DNA of 13,796 bases from assembly GCA_020850295.1 (NCBI GenBank), contig JADZEV010000012.1:1-13796 (forward strand). Reading direction: 5' to 3'. The notes beneath the pieces were generated by a model, which worked only from the letters and a program-made list of their open reading frames with translations, was not told the origin of the DNA and did not search any database. The first letter of the stretch is position 1. Every line of letters starts with the position of its first letter. Origin of the DNA: Candidatus Nomurabacteria bacterium. Lineage in GTDB: Bacteria > Patescibacteriota > Minisyncoccia > Phycocordibacterales > UBA9973. The position numbers and the translations under genes are program-made. This document shows positions 13,256 through 13,796 of this stretch, in pieces.

Positions 13256-13378
13256 TTATTTTTCATTTAATTCATAATCATTGTTTGGTAGTGTTTGATT
13301 TTTTGATTTTGACAAATTACAAGTTATTAAGACGATTAAAATAACTAAATATAAAAGTAAAAGTTTCAATGTGTTCAT
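13256..13378 (-). CDS. 40-aa microprotein with hydrophobic N-terminal segment
   Basis: A short frame I do not recognise. It begins MNTLKLLLLYLVILIVLITC, a lysine followed by about 14 strongly hydrophobic residues ending at C20, then a polar, asparagine-rich tail (KSKNQTLPNNDYELNEK). This looks like a signal or lipoprotein-type leader (LITC is near, but not exactly, a lipobox), or a single membrane span with a ~20-residue exposed tail. It is bracketed by a consensus promoter (13395-13423) and an intrinsic terminator (13214-13247), so it forms a complete one-gene transcription unit. There is no Shine-Dalgarno. It is divergent from the 91-aa gene. The start and stop are clear; expression is unproven. 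Confidence 0.55.
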   Translation of the reverse strand: MNTLKLLLLYLVILIVLITCNLSKSKNQTLPNNDYELNEK

Positions 13379-13394
13379 ATTAGAAATTTTTATA

Positions 13395-13423
13395 ACTTTA
13401 CAACCCAACCTTGACTTTGTCAA
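13395..13423 (-). promoter_or_regulatory. Promoter of the 40-aa microprotein gene
   Basis: On the minus strand there is a perfect -35 TTGACA (13423-13418), exactly 17-bp spacer and -10 TAAAGT (13400-13395), 16 bp before the ATG. The -35 is part of the inverted repeat TTGACtttGTCAA (13411-13423), which could be an operator site shared with the divergent gene. Confidence 0.55.
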
Positions 13424-13452
13424 ATGGAGATGAATTTGCTGAGGATAGACCA

Positions 13453-13728
13453 GTGGTGTATTCTAAAAGAAAAGCTATGATATCAGTACTTAACAACATT
13501 GACCCCAATACTCCACATGGGAAAATGATGCTCGCTGCGGCATCCACAAACGATATTTCCGATGAGCAATTTGAAAAAATACTTATGGACCATGATGTTC
13601 CTGTGGATCCAGAGCAGAGTGGTTTAAAAAATCTTTTAAAAATATTTGATGTGATTCAAATAAATCGTCCAGAGTTATATAAAAAACTCGAAGACAATGT
13701 AAGTAAAGTAAAATCAAGTATTCAGTAA
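13453..13728 (+). CDS. Hypothetical acidic helical protein, about 91 aa
   Basis: I do not recognise this protein. It is soluble-looking, with no signal or membrane segment: a helix SKRKAMISVLNNI, then NTPHGKMMLAAAST, an acidic stretch (ISDEQFEKILMDHDVPVD), and a C-terminal helical region (LKNLLKIFDVIQINRPELYKKL). I start it at GTG 13453 because GAGGAT (13441-13446) lies 6 bp upstream as a good Shine-Dalgarno. A longer frame from TTG 13411 (105 aa) would begin inside a palindrome and lacks a ribosome site. It ends 8 bp before an intrinsic terminator, so it is a real transcription unit end. Upstream is the divergent microprotein gene. Function unknown. Confidence 0.7.
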   Translation: MVYSKRKAMISVLNNIDPNTPHGKMMLAAASTNDISDEQFEKILMDHDVPVDPEQSGLKNLLKIFDVIQINRPELYKKLEDNVSKVKSSIQ

Positions 13729-13736
13729 AGTATTAT

Positions 13737-13770
13737 AAAGTCATCTCTCAAAAGGTGGCTTTTTATTTTG
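13737..13770 (+). terminator. Intrinsic terminator of the 91-aa gene
   Basis: A 9-bp stem AAAGTCATC/GGTGGCTTT (two G-U pairs in RNA) with an 8-nt loop is followed by TTATTTTG. It begins 8 bp after the stop codon. Confidence 0.8.
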
Positions 13771-13796
13771 TATTACAAACTATATTACACTGCTCC

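Noticed and set aside
117..13728. TGA read as glycine (Gracilibacteria/SR1-type code)
   Set aside because: All recognised proteins are complete without in-frame TGA codons, so the standard code is sufficient.
1..13796. CRISPR array, tRNA, rRNA, transposase or insertion sequence
   Set aside because: I saw no regularly spaced repeats, no cloverleaf with a CCA-type end, no rRNA segment and no DDE or tyrosine/serine recombinase motifs.

Overview
The window is AT-rich and densely packed, with many genes 1-6 bp apart or overlapping by one base. The core genes (FtsA, FtsZ, MreB, bS21, YbeY, a thioredoxin-reductase-like flavoprotein, a PriA with a decayed ATPase, and a very short DNA polymerase III delta'-like protein) suggest a reduced-genome bacterium. 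The best guess is the Patescibacteria/CPR, Parcubacteria-like. That placement is inferred from gene content and style, not from a marker phylogeny. All 17 stop codons I could place are TAA or TAG, none TGA, and the standard genetic code reads every gene cleanly.

Left part (1-4078) is an accessory restriction-modification or defence island. A frame open from the window edge carries the C-terminal end of a LexA/S24-type repressor and runs, with no stop, into a DpnA-like beta-class DNA methyltransferase. A second beta-class methyltransferase follows 6 bp later. A leftward operon converges on this pair with one base between stop codons: a small XRE-type regulator, a PD-(D/E)XK nuclease with a C-terminal DUF5655-like domain, and a 431-aa protein of unrecognised family with a possible nuclease motif. 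The XRE gene has a good sigma-70-type promoter overlapped by a repeated TATATTC(C) motif, and its transcript should be nearly leaderless.

4137-4340 is a non-coding, GC-rich, strongly folded element that separates the island from chromosomal genes. It is followed by an isolated LuxR/GerE-type helix-turn-helix protein, an unrecognised 230-aa protein, and the flavoprotein disulfide reductase, all leftward, each with its own promoter and/or terminator.

6438-11388 is a leftward core block: priA-like, rpsU, ybeY, ftsA, ftsZ. It joins replication restart, translation, rRNA maturation and Z-ring division genes, and ftsZ is followed by a clear intrinsic terminator. MreB starts divergently from priA, and the delta'-like gene overlaps mreB by one base (TAATG).

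The right end (13067-13796) holds less obvious elements: a perfect DnaA-box 9-mer, a strong promoter followed by a 23-codon ORF folded around a 12-bp hairpin, a 40-aa hydrophobic-leader microprotein with its own promoter and terminator on the minus strand, and a small rightward gene of unknown function with a terminator.
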